This document shows positions 1 to 6,649 of a stretch of 7,770 bases of DNA, one piece after another. The notes beneath the pieces were generated by a model. The model saw nothing but the letters and a program-made list of their open reading frames with translations, was not told the DNA's origin and ran no database searches. The DNA is taken from positions 1-7,770 of the forward strand of contig JAUXJB010000070.1 in the NCBI GenBank assembly GCA_030624945.1, written 5' to 3'. This stretch comes from Deltaproteobacteria bacterium (GTDB lineage: Bacteria; Myxococcota_A; UBA9160; SZUA-336). A program made the position numbers and the translations under genes. Numbering within the stretch: the first letter of the stretch is position 1; each line of letters opens with the position of its first letter.

Positions 1-693
1 ACGCTCTGGACCCTTCAGCTCTTCATGTTTGCGGCAGCTACGGTGAGCTTGACCCTCGTCGCGCGGGGAGCGAGCGTCCGCAAGCAGGACATCGCCACCC
101 GCTTCGAGCTCGAGAAGTCCCACCAGAAGATGGAGCTGCTCAGCTACCAGGATGCGTTGACGGGCGCATGGAATCGGCGATTCCTCGAGGGAGAATACGA
201 CGCGTACAACGAGCGCATGCAGAAGGCCGGCGTGCTTGTGCACTTCGCCCTGCTGGATGTAGACGACTTCAAGCAGATGAACGACCTCTGCGGCCATATG
301 TACGGCGATCAGGTCCTGTGTTGGATGGCTGCGTGCCTCCAGGAACAGCTGGGCGACGTCGGGTTTGCGGTGCGAACAGGCGGCGATGAGTTCGGGCTGC
401 TGCTGGCCGGGGACGAGCCGGAAGCCCGGATCGTCGAGGCGATCCAGACAGTGCGGGTCGCGGCCTCTCTGGAGGGCAGGAGCGGCGCGCCAGAAGTATC
501 GATCAGCGTCGGTCTCGTGACACTGCTCCCGGGCGTGGAGGTCTCGCTGGACGTCGCCTACCAGGCGGCGGACCGCGAGCTCTACCAGGCCAAGGAAGGC
601 AAGGAGGCCGATTCCAGCATGGTGCGCATCTCGCAGATGACGATGACGCGCAGCAGCCGGGGCAGCGGAGGAGCGCGGAACTCTGAGCGATGA
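1..693 (+). CDS. GGDEF diguanylate cyclase, membrane-anchored, 5' end outside window
   Basis: Probable diguanylate cyclase making c-di-GMP from two GTP. The frame is open to base 1, so the gene starts upstream; the ATG at 25 lies inside a hydrophobic stretch (bases 1-66, LFMFAAATVSLTLVA) that looks like the end of the last membrane helix. Numbering from that ATG, a short charged helical linker (about 20-40) leads into a GGDEF domain (about 41-195). It shows DALTGAWNRR (43-52), metal-binding LDVDDFKQMND (D78, N86, D87) and an intact active site GGDEF (119-123). The usual inhibitory RxxD, expected just before the active site, is replaced by GDVG, so product inhibition is probably lost. A basic, Ser-rich tail of about 25 residues follows. 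The stop overlaps the pilM-like start as ATGA (690-693), implying translational coupling to the pilus genes. The domain call is firm; the sensor part is unseen and catalytic activity is inferred. Confidence 0.9.
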   Translation, partial: TLWTLQLFMFAAATVSLTLVARGASVRKQDIATRFELEKSHQKMELLSYQDALTGAWNRRFLEGEYDAYNERMQKAGVLVHFALLDVDDFKQMNDLCGHMYGDQVLCWMAACLQEQLGDVGFAVRTGGDEFGLLLAGDEPEARIVEAIQTVRVAASLEGRSGAPEVSISVGLVTLLPGVEVSLDVAYQAADRELYQAKEGKEADSSMVRISQMTMTRSSRGSGGARNSER

Positions 694-1811
694 AGCTACC
701 GAGACTCAGGCTGTTTGGGCGGGCCTCCGATGCGACAGAGGTCGGTCCCATCGGTTTCGACCTGGCCTGCGATCAGCTGCACATGCTGCAGATGGAGCGC
801 TGCCGGGAGAGGCTGCGAGTTCGGGCTGCGGCCTCGTGTCCTTATCCGGTGGGTCGCGATGCGATCCTGCAATCCCCCGGTGAGCTCAAACCCCTCGTTG
901 CCAGGACGCTTCGTAGCGAGCCCTTCCGTGGCCGAAAGGTGGTCACGGTAATCCCGGGCGACGCCGTCAAGCTCATGGTGCTCAATTACGAGGTCAACCC
1001 TCGGCAATCCGAGCCCGAACTCATCCTGAGTCTCGTCCGGGAGCGGATCAAGGAGCCTTTGGACGAGTGGGTGGTCGACTACCACCCGATTCGTCCCAGC
1101 CACGAGAAGCAGAGCGAGCTCTCGGCCCTCGTCGCAATTGCCCGTGAGGACGCGGTCATCCGCCACCTCGAGCTCCTGCGCTCGGCGGGGCTCGAGGTCG
1201 CGGCTCTGGAGATTCCACCCGTGGCCATTCGGCGGCTGGTGATCCGACTCGCCATGCGGGATTTCGGCGAGGACGTGATGATCCTCCACTTCGGGCGCGA
1301 CAAGAGTCATCTCACCGTGCTCTGGGGTCGCCGACTGATTCTCTACCGAGAGATCGAGTTCGGAGAGAACCGAGCGATCGAGCAGGTCGCCAAGTCGCTG
1401 GATCTCCCCCTCGACTCCGCCGCAGCCCTTCTCCTCGAATTCGGGGTGTTCCCGGAAACCGCCAGCCCGGACCTGGACCGTGCGTCCGTGGAGATCAGCG
1501 AGACGGTCATGGAGATCCTCACTCCGGGCTTTGCAACCGTCGCCGAGCAGATCGGAAACGCCCTCATCTATACCGCGTCACGGACGCGAGGTGAGTCGGT
1601 TGACCTCATCTATCTGGTGGGCGCCGTCGCGCACTGGCCCGGCGTGGACAAGTTGATCAGCTCGTTGACAGCCATCCCGGTGCGAATCCTGGATCCTCTG
1701 CAGGCGATAACGGGAACCCGGAGTGCACTTCCTCCGAGTGTGAGCGACGCGAGCCCGAACATCGCACTGGCGGCCAGTCTCGCGCTACGGGGGTTCGGTG
1801 ACCATGAGTGA
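690..1811 (+). CDS. pilM: PilM-like (MshI/GspL-type) actin-fold pilus assembly ATPase-like protein
   Basis: Cytoplasmic actin-like component of a type IV pilus or type II secretion alignment complex, expected to bind the N-terminal tail of the PilN-like protein encoded next. The 373 residues match the usual PilM size. Recognisable blocks: phosphate-1-like IGFDLACDQLHML (21-33), the strand pair KVVTVIPGDAVKLMVLNYEV (83-102), phosphate-2-like ILHFGRDKSHLTVLWG (198-213) followed by LILYREIEFG (216-225), adenosine-like YLVGAVAHWPGV (308-319), and the family-typical end NIALAASLALRGFG (357-370). There is no signal peptide or membrane segment. The phosphate-2 motif lacks the Asp of the usual DIG, and the adenosine loop is GAVA rather than glycine-rich, so nucleotide binding may be weak. 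The ATG overlaps the cyclase stop (ATGA); the 3' end overlaps pilN. Divergent sequence, so the exact subfamily (PilM, MshI N-terminal half, GspL) is open. Confidence 0.83.
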   Translation: MKLPRLRLFGRASDATEVGPIGFDLACDQLHMLQMERCRERLRVRAAASCPYPVGRDAILQSPGELKPLVARTLRSEPFRGRKVVTVIPGDAVKLMVLNYEVNPRQSEPELILSLVRERIKEPLDEWVVDYHPIRPSHEKQSELSALVAIAREDAVIRHLELLRSAGLEVAALEIPPVAIRRLVIRLAMRDFGEDVMILHFGRDKSHLTVLWGRRLILYREIEFGENRAIEQVAKSLDLPLDSAAALLLEFGVFPETASPDLDRASVEISETVMEILTPGFATVAEQIGNALIYTASRTRGESVDLIYLVGAVAHWPGVDKLISSLTAIPVRILDPLQAITGTRSALPPSVSDASPNIALAASLALRGFGDHE

Positions 1812-2448
1812 GATTGACCTCGTCCCAGGCCACTATCGAGAGCTCCAACGGCTGCGGGGGACGTTGCGGAAAGTGGTGATCGCCTGTGTCCTCGTCCTCT
1901 TGTCGGTGGGAGGTGCGAGGGCGGGGCTCTTGCATGGCATCCACACGAAAGAGCGCGAGCTCACGCGGCTCCGGACCGTCAGAACCGGTGTGCTCAGTCA
2001 GAAAGCTCGCGTTGTGGAGTTGGAAGCCGACCGAGCACAGCTCGAGCAACAGCTCGAAATCCTTTCGGAGCTGCGGGGAGGGATCGCGGCGAAGCAGACA
2101 CTGTATGCGGTCGATCGCGCCCTCAATGGCAGCATCTGGTTCTTGAGCTGGACATTTCACCGCGCGGGCGAATGGGTGGACGAGGTCCCGAAGACGCAGA
2201 ATGCGGGTTACTTCATCATCGTACCTCCCGCAGACGGCGATGACCTCGAGAGAGCTTGGCGGCTGCACTCGCACATGGAGATTCGCGCGCAGGCTGCCAG
2301 CCATTCGGCACTCGCGGATTTCGTCCGTGAGCTGGTCGCACAGCCAGAGGTGGAGGACGTGAAGGTCGTCAATACCCGCGTGCACCGGTACATCGCGGGC
2401 CAGGCCGTGAGCTTCGAGCTCGCCGTCGTGATCAAGAGCCGGGGATAG
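1804..2448 (+). CDS. pilN: PilN-like inner-membrane pilus assembly protein
   Basis: Bitopic inner-membrane protein that would tether the PilM-like protein to the membrane and pair with the PilO-like protein in the periplasm. Numbering from the ATG (214 aa): cytoplasmic tail with EIDLVPGHYRE (3-13), equivalent to the INLLP motif through which PilN binds PilM; one membrane helix (about 24-45, VVIACVLVLLSVGGARAGLL); a charged heptad-like coiled coil (about 48-92); and a periplasmic ferredoxin-like domain with ALADFVRELVAQPEVEDVKV (169-188), the pattern seen in PilN/Fimbrial assembly (PilN) families. An in-frame GTG at 1798 could start two residues earlier. ATG 1804 is preferred because the purine run GGGGG (1789-1793) then sits 10 bases upstream rather than 4. 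It overlaps pilM by 8 bases and is followed by pilO after 8 bases. Confidence 0.85.
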   Translation: MSEIDLVPGHYRELQRLRGTLRKVVIACVLVLLSVGGARAGLLHGIHTKERELTRLRTVRTGVLSQKARVVELEADRAQLEQQLEILSELRGGIAAKQTLYAVDRALNGSIWFLSWTFHRAGEWVDEVPKTQNAGYFIIVPPADGDDLERAWRLHSHMEIRAQAASHSALADFVRELVAQPEVEDVKVVNTRVHRYIAGQAVSFELAVVIKSRG

Positions 2449-2456
2449 CGAGCACC

Positions 2457-3023
2457 ATGCTGGAACGAATTTCCAGAGAGGTTCGCCCCGAAGTGCTGAC
2501 AGTCTGTGCCTGGGCACTGGTGACGCTGATGATCCTCACAGCCTACCTGCAGGTGCTCAAGGCTCCCTTCGTCCAGTATCGGGGGCTTCTCCGTGATCGA
2601 GCCACCGCGTCGCTCGGCATGAGGACCGAGGGAGAGGAGCCCGCGGCTCTGGCGCTCGCAGCCGTCGACGAAGAAGTCGCAAAGCTACGGCGTCAGCTCT
2701 ACGGAGGATCCTCCAGCGTGCCGTTGAGAGAGATGGAGTCTTACGTCATCCAGACGCTTGACCGGATCTCTGCACGACATGACGTGGAGCTCATGGGAGT
2801 GAGGCCGAGGGAGCTCGGTCGAGTCTTGATGTTCGATGAGTTGCCCTACGACGTGGAGGTCATGGGCAGCTATGTGCGCTTGTGGGGCTGGTTGCAGGAC
2901 ATGGAGACCGAACTTCGCCCGATGGTGGTCAATTCCTACGAGTTCGAGCGAAGGAACAGCGCGGAGCCCGTCCGGATGAAGCTCCAGCTGGTCGCATACA
3001 GGGGCCGGGAGCCGCAGCGATGA
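2457..3023 (+). CDS. pilO: PilO-like (MshJ-type) inner-membrane pilus assembly protein
   Basis: Partner of the PilN-like protein in the inner-membrane alignment complex and the likely link to the periplasmic PilP-like protein and secretin. The 188 residues show a short cytoplasmic N-terminus (1-12), one membrane helix (about 13-35), a helical stalk with charged heptads (about 40-107), and a C-terminal ferredoxin-like domain carrying the PilO signature. That signature is FDELPYDVEVMGSYVRLWGW (126-145), where ELPY and the GSY followed by an aromatic residue are characteristic, then a closing strand RMKLQLVAYR (173-182). Size and order after pilN match PilO/MshJ. The ATG at 2457 follows the pilN stop by 8 bases, with a weak purine stretch GGGGAT upstream (2441-2446). 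The stop overlaps the next start as ATGA (3020-3023). Confidence 0.86.
   Translation: MLERISREVRPEVLTVCAWALVTLMILTAYLQVLKAPFVQYRGLLRDRATASLGMRTEGEEPAALALAAVDEEVAKLRRQLYGGSSSVPLREMESYVIQTLDRISARHDVELMGVRPRELGRVLMFDELPYDVEVMGSYVRLWGWLQDMETELRPMVVNSYEFERRNSAEPVRMKLQLVAYRGREPQR
3007..3011 (+). promoter_or_regulatory. Ribosome binding site of the PilP/MshK-like gene
   Basis: GGGAG lies 8 bases before the ATG at 3020, inside the end of pilO. It supports the short 118-residue start over the in-frame ATG at 2882. Confidence 0.5.
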
Positions 3024-3376
3024 GATGTGTCCGGGGCCTAGCGGTGTGCACAGCCTTCGCCGTGGTCGCCCTGACCGCGGTCGCCCAGGATCGCTCTCCG
3101 ACTCCGAGATTCGATCCTTTCGATCGATCCTCGTCGCAGGGTGGTCCGATGACCCGGTCTCCGGGGACAGCCCGGGTGGTCTGGACCCCCTGGCTCAAGG
3201 CGACCCTGGTAGCCGGGGAGCGCTCGATGGCGAATCTGGGCGGGGTCCTGCTGCGGGTCGGGCAGGAGACACACGGCTACCGCCTCGTGGAGGTACGCGA
3301 GTGGGAGGCGGTCTTCACGAGGGACGGCGAGACCGTGGTACTCGCCGTCGTCCCCCCGATCGAGTTCGAGCCGTGA
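3020..3376 (+). CDS. Small periplasmic PilP/MshK/GspC-like secretin-linking protein
   Basis: A 118-residue exported protein that probably bridges the PilN/PilO pair to the periplasmic domains of the secretin. The N-terminus is MRCVRG followed by a hydrophobic stretch (7-20) and AVAQ, giving either a signal peptidase I site after A22 or an uncleaved anchor as in GspC. C10 is not in a convincing lipobox, unlike lipoprotein PilP. PRFDPF (29-34) resembles the conserved R-[DN]-PF segment of PilP/MshK. Residues 60-112 form the compact beta domain typical of the GspC homology region: a 'gvllrvGqe' turn at about 75-83, then GYRLVEVREWEAVFTRDGETVVLAV. The ATG at 3020 is chosen because it starts the signal sequence, forms an ATGA overlap with pilO, and has GGGAG at 3007-3011. 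The same frame is open further upstream (ATG 2882), but that would lie deep inside pilO. Fold assignment is by pattern, with moderate certainty. Confidence 0.74.
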   Translation: MRCVRGLAVCTAFAVVALTAVAQDRSPTPRFDPFDRSSSQGGPMTRSPGTARVVWTPWLKATLVAGERSMANLGGVLLRVGQETHGYRLVEVREWEAVFTRDGETVVLAVVPPIEFEP

Positions 3377-4728
3377 GCTCCGCGGGCCCGCGCGCAGCCT
3401 GCTGGATTCTGTGCGCTGCGTGGATTCTCGTCTCGCCGGCTGGCGCGGCCACTCCGGTGGAGATCTCCGGGGGCGGAGGACGACCACTCTCCATCGTGGC
3501 TCGCAACACTCCGATCGCAGAGATCTACGAGATGCTCTCGCGCAAGGAGCAGATCAGCGTCTTGATCGGCAAGGGAGTGACGGGGTCCATCTCGGTGACG
3601 CTGTTCAATGTGACGCTGGACCAGGCCGTGCGTTCCATTGCCGAGGCCGCCGGATACGTGGCGGAACGCAGGCGACGATCCTACGTGATCCTCACGCGCG
3701 AAGAGGCGGGGATGGATTCCGCAGACGGGAATACCATCGTCCGGACGATGAAGATCGATTACTCGGACCCTCAGGCGATCTCGGATATTCTCGCCAAGCA
3801 TCAGTCGCGCTACGGAGAGATCACCGTCTTTCCGGATCGGCGGATGCTCGTCGTCGAGGATCTCCCGGACTTCATCCGCCGCATCGAGAGGATCGTGAGC
3901 GAGATCGATCGGGAACCGGAGCAGATCCTCATCGAAGCGAAGATCCTCGAGATCACGCTCGACCAAAACGACGTCTTCGGAATCGACTGGGAGCAGTTCT
4001 TCACCCACGACGACGGTTCGGGCTCCTTCGGGGTTCGCGGCCAGACGTCGGCGGGGACGGCGGGCCTGTTCTTCGAGTTCGTGGATCCGAACATCGAAGC
4101 CGCCCTCAATGCTCTGAGTGAGGATGGGCGAGTTCGAACGCTGTCGACTCCGAGCCTGCTCGCGCTCGAGAACGAGGAAGCCGAGGTTCTCATCGCCGAT
4201 CGGCTCGGCTTCCGTGTAACGACGACGATCAACGAGGTGACCACGGAGAGCGTCGAGTTTCTCGAGTCGGGTGTCATCTTGCGATTCAAGGCGTCCGTGG
4301 ATCGGCTGGGCCAGATCCGGCTCGACATCCACCCCGAGGTCAGCACGGGAACCATCAGCGACGGCCTACCGAATCAGACCACCGCCGAGGTGACCACGAA
4401 GCTTCTCATGAGGGAGGGCCAGAAGGTCTTCATCGGGGGCTTGCTCAGGGACACGCTGACACAGACACGCTCGGGTATCCCGATTCTGAAGGACGTGCCG
4501 TTCCTCGGATTTCTGTTCTCCAAGCGAGAGCAGATCAGCGTCACCACGGAAACCGTGGTCCTGGTCAGCGCCTACGTCGCCAGTCGGGCGCGCCAGGAGA
4601 TCTCGGACCAGAAGGTGGAAGCGCTGCCGATCGTGGAGGACGCCCTCGAACAGAGGCGGGCCGAGAAAGAGCGCATCTTCCAGGCGCCGCCCCAGGAGCC
4701 GGCGAATGGGGGGGGCATCCAGGACTGA
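3373..4728 (+). CDS. Secretin (PilQ/MshL/GspD family outer-membrane pore)
   Basis: Outer-membrane multimeric channel for a pilus or type II-like system. Starting at GTG 3373, the 451-residue product has a signal peptide (1-25, hydrophobic 9-20, cleavage after PAGA), an STN/N0 domain (about 38-108, with ISVTLFNVTLDQAVRSIAEA), an N1-like domain (about 123-179, with MLVVEDLPDFIRRI), and the secretin domain (184-403). The pore domain shows EQILIEAKILEITL (183-196), VRTLSTPSLLALEN (254-267), EGQKVFIGGLL (348-358) and the hallmark IPILKDVPFLGFLF (369-382). A charged 40-residue tail follows and could be a pilotin site. There are no AMIN domains, so it is shorter than most PilQ. GTG is chosen because it overlaps the previous stop (GTGA) and precedes the signal peptide; the next Met (54) would lose it. 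The frame stays open back to 3025, but that part is the shadow of the PilP-like gene. Last gene of the operon seen here. Confidence 0.92.
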   Translation: MSSAGPRAACWILCAAWILVSPAGAATPVEISGGGGRPLSIVARNTPIAEIYEMLSRKEQISVLIGKGVTGSISVTLFNVTLDQAVRSIAEAAGYVAERRRRSYVILTREEAGMDSADGNTIVRTMKIDYSDPQAISDILAKHQSRYGEITVFPDRRMLVVEDLPDFIRRIERIVSEIDREPEQILIEAKILEITLDQNDVFGIDWEQFFTHDDGSGSFGVRGQTSAGTAGLFFEFVDPNIEAALNALSEDGRVRTLSTPSLLALENEEAEVLIADRLGFRVTTTINEVTTESVEFLESGVILRFKASVDRLGQIRLDIHPEVSTGTISDGLPNQTTAEVTTKLLMREGQKVFIGGLLRDTLTQTRSGIPILKDVPFLGFLFSKREQISVTTETVVLVSAYVASRARQEISDQKVEALPIVEDALEQRRAEKERIFQAPPQEPANGGGIQD

Positions 4729-4737
4729 GCGTCGTGG
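4729..4737. other. Nine-base convergent junction between the two operons
   Basis: Only nine bases separate the secretin stop (TGA, 4726-4728, + strand) from the regulator stop (TAG, read from 4740 to 4738 on the - strand). No GC hairpin followed by a T-run is visible in or around it on either strand, so transcription from each side probably runs into the opposing gene or ends by a factor-dependent route. Confidence 0.7.
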
Positions 4738-5367
4738 CTAGTGGCCCGCGAACGACCGGCCGATCGGATCCTCCAGGCCGGGACGCCGCTGCTGCGCGAT
4801 GCACGCCACGATCCGTACCGCCGAACCCTCCGCGGCCCGGAGCGAGTGCTCCAGCCGCGAGTCGAAGTAGATCGAGTCTCCGGGGGAGAGCCGGTGGACG
4901 TCGCCGCCGACCGTCACCTCGAGCTGTCCGTTCAGGACGAACAGGAACTCCTCGCCGTCGTGCGTCGAGCGAGGGGAATCGCGGGACTCGTCGGGGGGGA
5001 TCTCGACCAGGAAGGGAGCCATCAGCTTGTCGGTCAAGCTGTACGAGAGGGCCTGATAGCGGTAGTTCAGGCTGCGCGCAGCCTCGCTCTGGGGTTGAAC
5101 GGTCCAGCGGTCCCGAGCCCGCACGACCTCGACGCGCCGGTCCGGGATGGTCCGTTGGAAGAAGTGGCCCAGGCTCACGTCCAGTATGGATGCGATCTTT
5201 GCGAGCTCCCCGATCGCCGGGATGGCGCGGCTCGTCTCGAAGGCCTCGAGCTGGTCCTCGGGAACGCCGACGCGCGTGGCCAGCTGGGAGAGCTCCAGGC
5301 CGCGGTCTTCGCGGATCTTGCGCAGCTTCTGCCCAAGTCCGAGCTCGAGAAGCTCTGTGTCCGTCAT
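4738..5367 (-). CDS. XRE-family transcriptional regulator with C-terminal cupin domain
   Basis: DNA-binding regulator of the HTH-XRE plus cupin type (the SutR/PuuR-like architecture), in which a small molecule or metal bound by the cupin alters DNA binding. The 209 residues contain an XRE helix-turn-helix at about 12-70 (KLRKIREDRGLELSQLATRVG, with EDQLEAFETSRAIP as the recognition part), a linker, and a cupin barrel at about 117-192. The barrel has motif 1-like THDGEEFLFVLNGQLEV (135-151) and motif 2-like LSPGDSIYFDSRLEHSLRA (160-178). H136, E139/E140 and H174 sit where cupin metal ligands are expected; the second His of the classic HxH is absent, as is common in this subgroup. The start is well supported by AGGAGA 5 bases upstream. 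It overlaps the E2 stop by ATGA, so it is last in the oxo acid dehydrogenase operon. A role in controlling that operon is inferred; the ligand is unknown. Confidence 0.88.
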   Translation of the reverse strand: MTDTELLELGLGQKLRKIREDRGLELSQLATRVGVPEDQLEAFETSRAIPAIGELAKIASILDVSLGHFFQRTIPDRRVEVVRARDRWTVQPQSEAARSLNYRYQALSYSLTDKLMAPFLVEIPPDESRDSPRSTHDGEEFLFVLNGQLEVTVGGDVHRLSPGDSIYFDSRLEHSLRAAEGSAVRIVACIAQQRRPGLEDPIGRSFAGH

Positions 5368-6647
5368 GATTGTCTCCTGTCGTCGGAGAGGGAGGGAAAT
5401 TCGACCTCCTCCAGCTTCTGCTTGAGATCCTGAACGAAACGCGCGGCGACCAGACCATCGGTAATGCGGTGATCCACGCTGATCGAGAGGTTCAAGACGC
5501 TGCGAACCTGCAGTTCCCCATCGAGCAGGGCGGGCACGCGGCGAAGGGCGCCGACAGCCAGGATCGCGACCTCGGGGTAGTTCAGGATAGGCGTCGACAA
5601 GACGCCGCCCAGCTTGCCCAGTGACGTGATGGTAAAAGTGCTCCCGCGCAGCTCGGCCGCCGTCAAGCGGCTCTCGCGCGCTCTCTGGCCCAGCTCTCCG
5701 ATCGCGCTGTCGAGCTCGCTCACGGAGAGCTCGGCGGCCTCGCGGATCACGGGCACCAGCAAGCCCTCGTCCGTCGCCGTCGCGATCCCCAAATGGACTT
5801 TCCGCTTGATGACGATCTCTTCGCGAGCGTCGTCGATGCTGGCGTTCAAGATGGGGTAGCTCGCCAGGTTGCGGACGGTCGCGTGCGCGATGTATGGCAG
5901 TGGGGATCTGGGCGTGCTCTCCCCGGCGCTCTCGATCCGCTCCAGCAGCTCTGTCAGATCCACCTCTTCGACGTAGGTGAAATGCGCCGCGGTCTGTCGA
6001 GACCGGACCATTCTGCGAGCGATGGCTCGCCGCACTCCCCGGAACGGTTGGCGCTCCCAGTCCTGGGGATCGGGGGTAGCTTCGGCGGTGACCGGCTCGC
6101 GTTCGACGGGCGCAGCGCCTCGCGCAGAGAAACGCTCGACGTCGCGCCGCATCACGCGGCCTCCCGGACCGGTTCCGCGAACGTCGTGCAGGTCGATCTC
6201 CAGGCGTCGCGCCAGATCGCGCACCGCCGGAACCGCGTCGATGCCATTCGGGCTCGGTCGTTCGCTGGCCTTTTGATGCGAGCGCGGGCGTGCCGGCATG
6301 ACCGGAGGATGCGCCGCCGGATGCGCCACCGGCTCGGCCGCGCGGTGCTGCTCCGGCTCCACCCGCTCCGGCTCGATCTTGGCCGGGGCCGCGGGGGCTT
6401 CCGCGGTCGATCCCTCCTCGTCTATCTCGAGCAGGACGGCGCCCACCGGCGCGATCTCACCGACCTGAAAGCAGAGCCGATGCACCCGACCGGTGTAAGG
6501 GGAGGGGATCTCGATCTCCGCCTTGTCCGTCAGAAGCTCGACGAGAATCTGGTCTTCCTTGACCAGCTCGCCTTCGCGGACCTTCCAGGCCAGGATCTCG
6601 GCCTCGACCACACCTTCTCCGATGTCCGGCAACTCGAAGCGAAGCAT
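5364..6647 (-). CDS. bkdB: Dihydrolipoamide acyltransferase E2, branched-chain 2-oxo acid dehydrogenase complex
   Basis: Core E2 subunit that takes the acyl group from E1 onto its lipoyl arm and passes it to CoA. The 427 residues show one lipoyl domain (1-77) with the lipoylation motif LLTDKAEIEIPSP and K42 as the modified lysine; a Pro/Ala/His/Glu-rich flexible linker (about 80-135); a peripheral subunit-binding domain (about 138-173, VRDLARRLEIDLHDVRGTGP); a second linker; and the catalytic acyltransferase domain (about 198-420). The catalytic domain has STFTITSLGKLGG (336-348) and the active-site SVDHRITDG (390-398; H393 and D397). The single lipoyl domain beginning with LPDIGEGVVEAEI is typical of branched-chain rather than pyruvate E2, though substrate cannot be proven by eye. 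The ATG at 6647 follows the E1-beta stop by two bases; the end overlaps the regulator start by ATGA. Confidence 0.94.
   Translation of the reverse strand: MLRFELPDIGEGVVEAEILAWKVREGELVKEDQILVELLTDKAEIEIPSPYTGRVHRLCFQVGEIAPVGAVLLEIDEEGSTAEAPAAPAKIEPERVEPEQHRAAEPVAHPAAHPPVMPARPRSHQKASERPSPNGIDAVPAVRDLARRLEIDLHDVRGTGPGGRVMRRDVERFSARGAAPVEREPVTAEATPDPQDWERQPFRGVRRAIARRMVRSRQTAAHFTYVEEVDLTELLERIESAGESTPRSPLPYIAHATVRNLASYPILNASIDDAREEIVIKRKVHLGIATATDEGLLVPVIREAAELSVSELDSAIGELGQRARESRLTAAELRGSTFTITSLGKLGGVLSTPILNYPEVAILAVGALRRVPALLDGELQVRSVLNLSISVDHRITDGLVAARFVQDLKQKLEEVEFPSLSDDRRQS
5373..5378 (-). promoter_or_regulatory. Strong ribosome binding site of the XRE-cupin regulator
   Basis: On the - strand AGGAGA is followed by CAATC and the ATG at 5367. 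It is the clearest Shine-Dalgarno sequence in the window and lies inside the last codons of the E2 gene. It suggests the regulator is translated efficiently in its own right, besides ATGA coupling. Confidence 0.75.
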
Positions 6648-6649
6648 GG

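Noticed and set aside
1657..2517. 286-codon - strand frame antisense to the pilN region.
   Set aside because: No recognisable motif; it spans gene boundaries of the + strand operon and conflicts with the membrane helix and coiled coil of PilN.
2882..3019. Longer start (ATG 2882) for the PilP/MshK-like gene.
   Set aside because: It would overlap the conserved C-terminal domain of pilO by about 140 bases and bury the signal peptide.
3026..3049. Lipobox at C10 of the PilP-like protein, which would make it a lipoprotein like PilP.
   Set aside because: The residue before Cys is Val rather than Gly/Ala/Ser and the hydrophobic stretch continues well past the Cys; a signal peptidase I site or uncleaved anchor fits better.
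3025..3372. Upstream extension of the secretin frame to an ATG at 3025.
   Set aside because: The extension has no domain pattern, would place the signal peptide internally, and lies over a gene with a clear signal sequence and family pattern in another frame.
3277..4332. 351-codon open frame on the - strand inside the secretin gene.
   Set aside because: It is composed of Arg/Asp/Glu/His-rich low-complexity translation with no family motif, as expected antisense to a GC-rich gene; the + strand secretin motifs are unambiguous.
4756..4781. CCGGCC ... GGCCGG inverted repeat near the operon junction as a possible terminator.
   Set aside because: The six-base stem has a 14-base loop, sits inside the regulator coding sequence, and has no T-run on either side; such GC pairs occur by chance in this composition.
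4565..5458. 297-codon - strand frame over the regulator and junction.
   Set aside because: Arg/Pro/Gly-rich shadow of the XRE-cupin gene, crossing the junction into the secretin; no recognisable domain.
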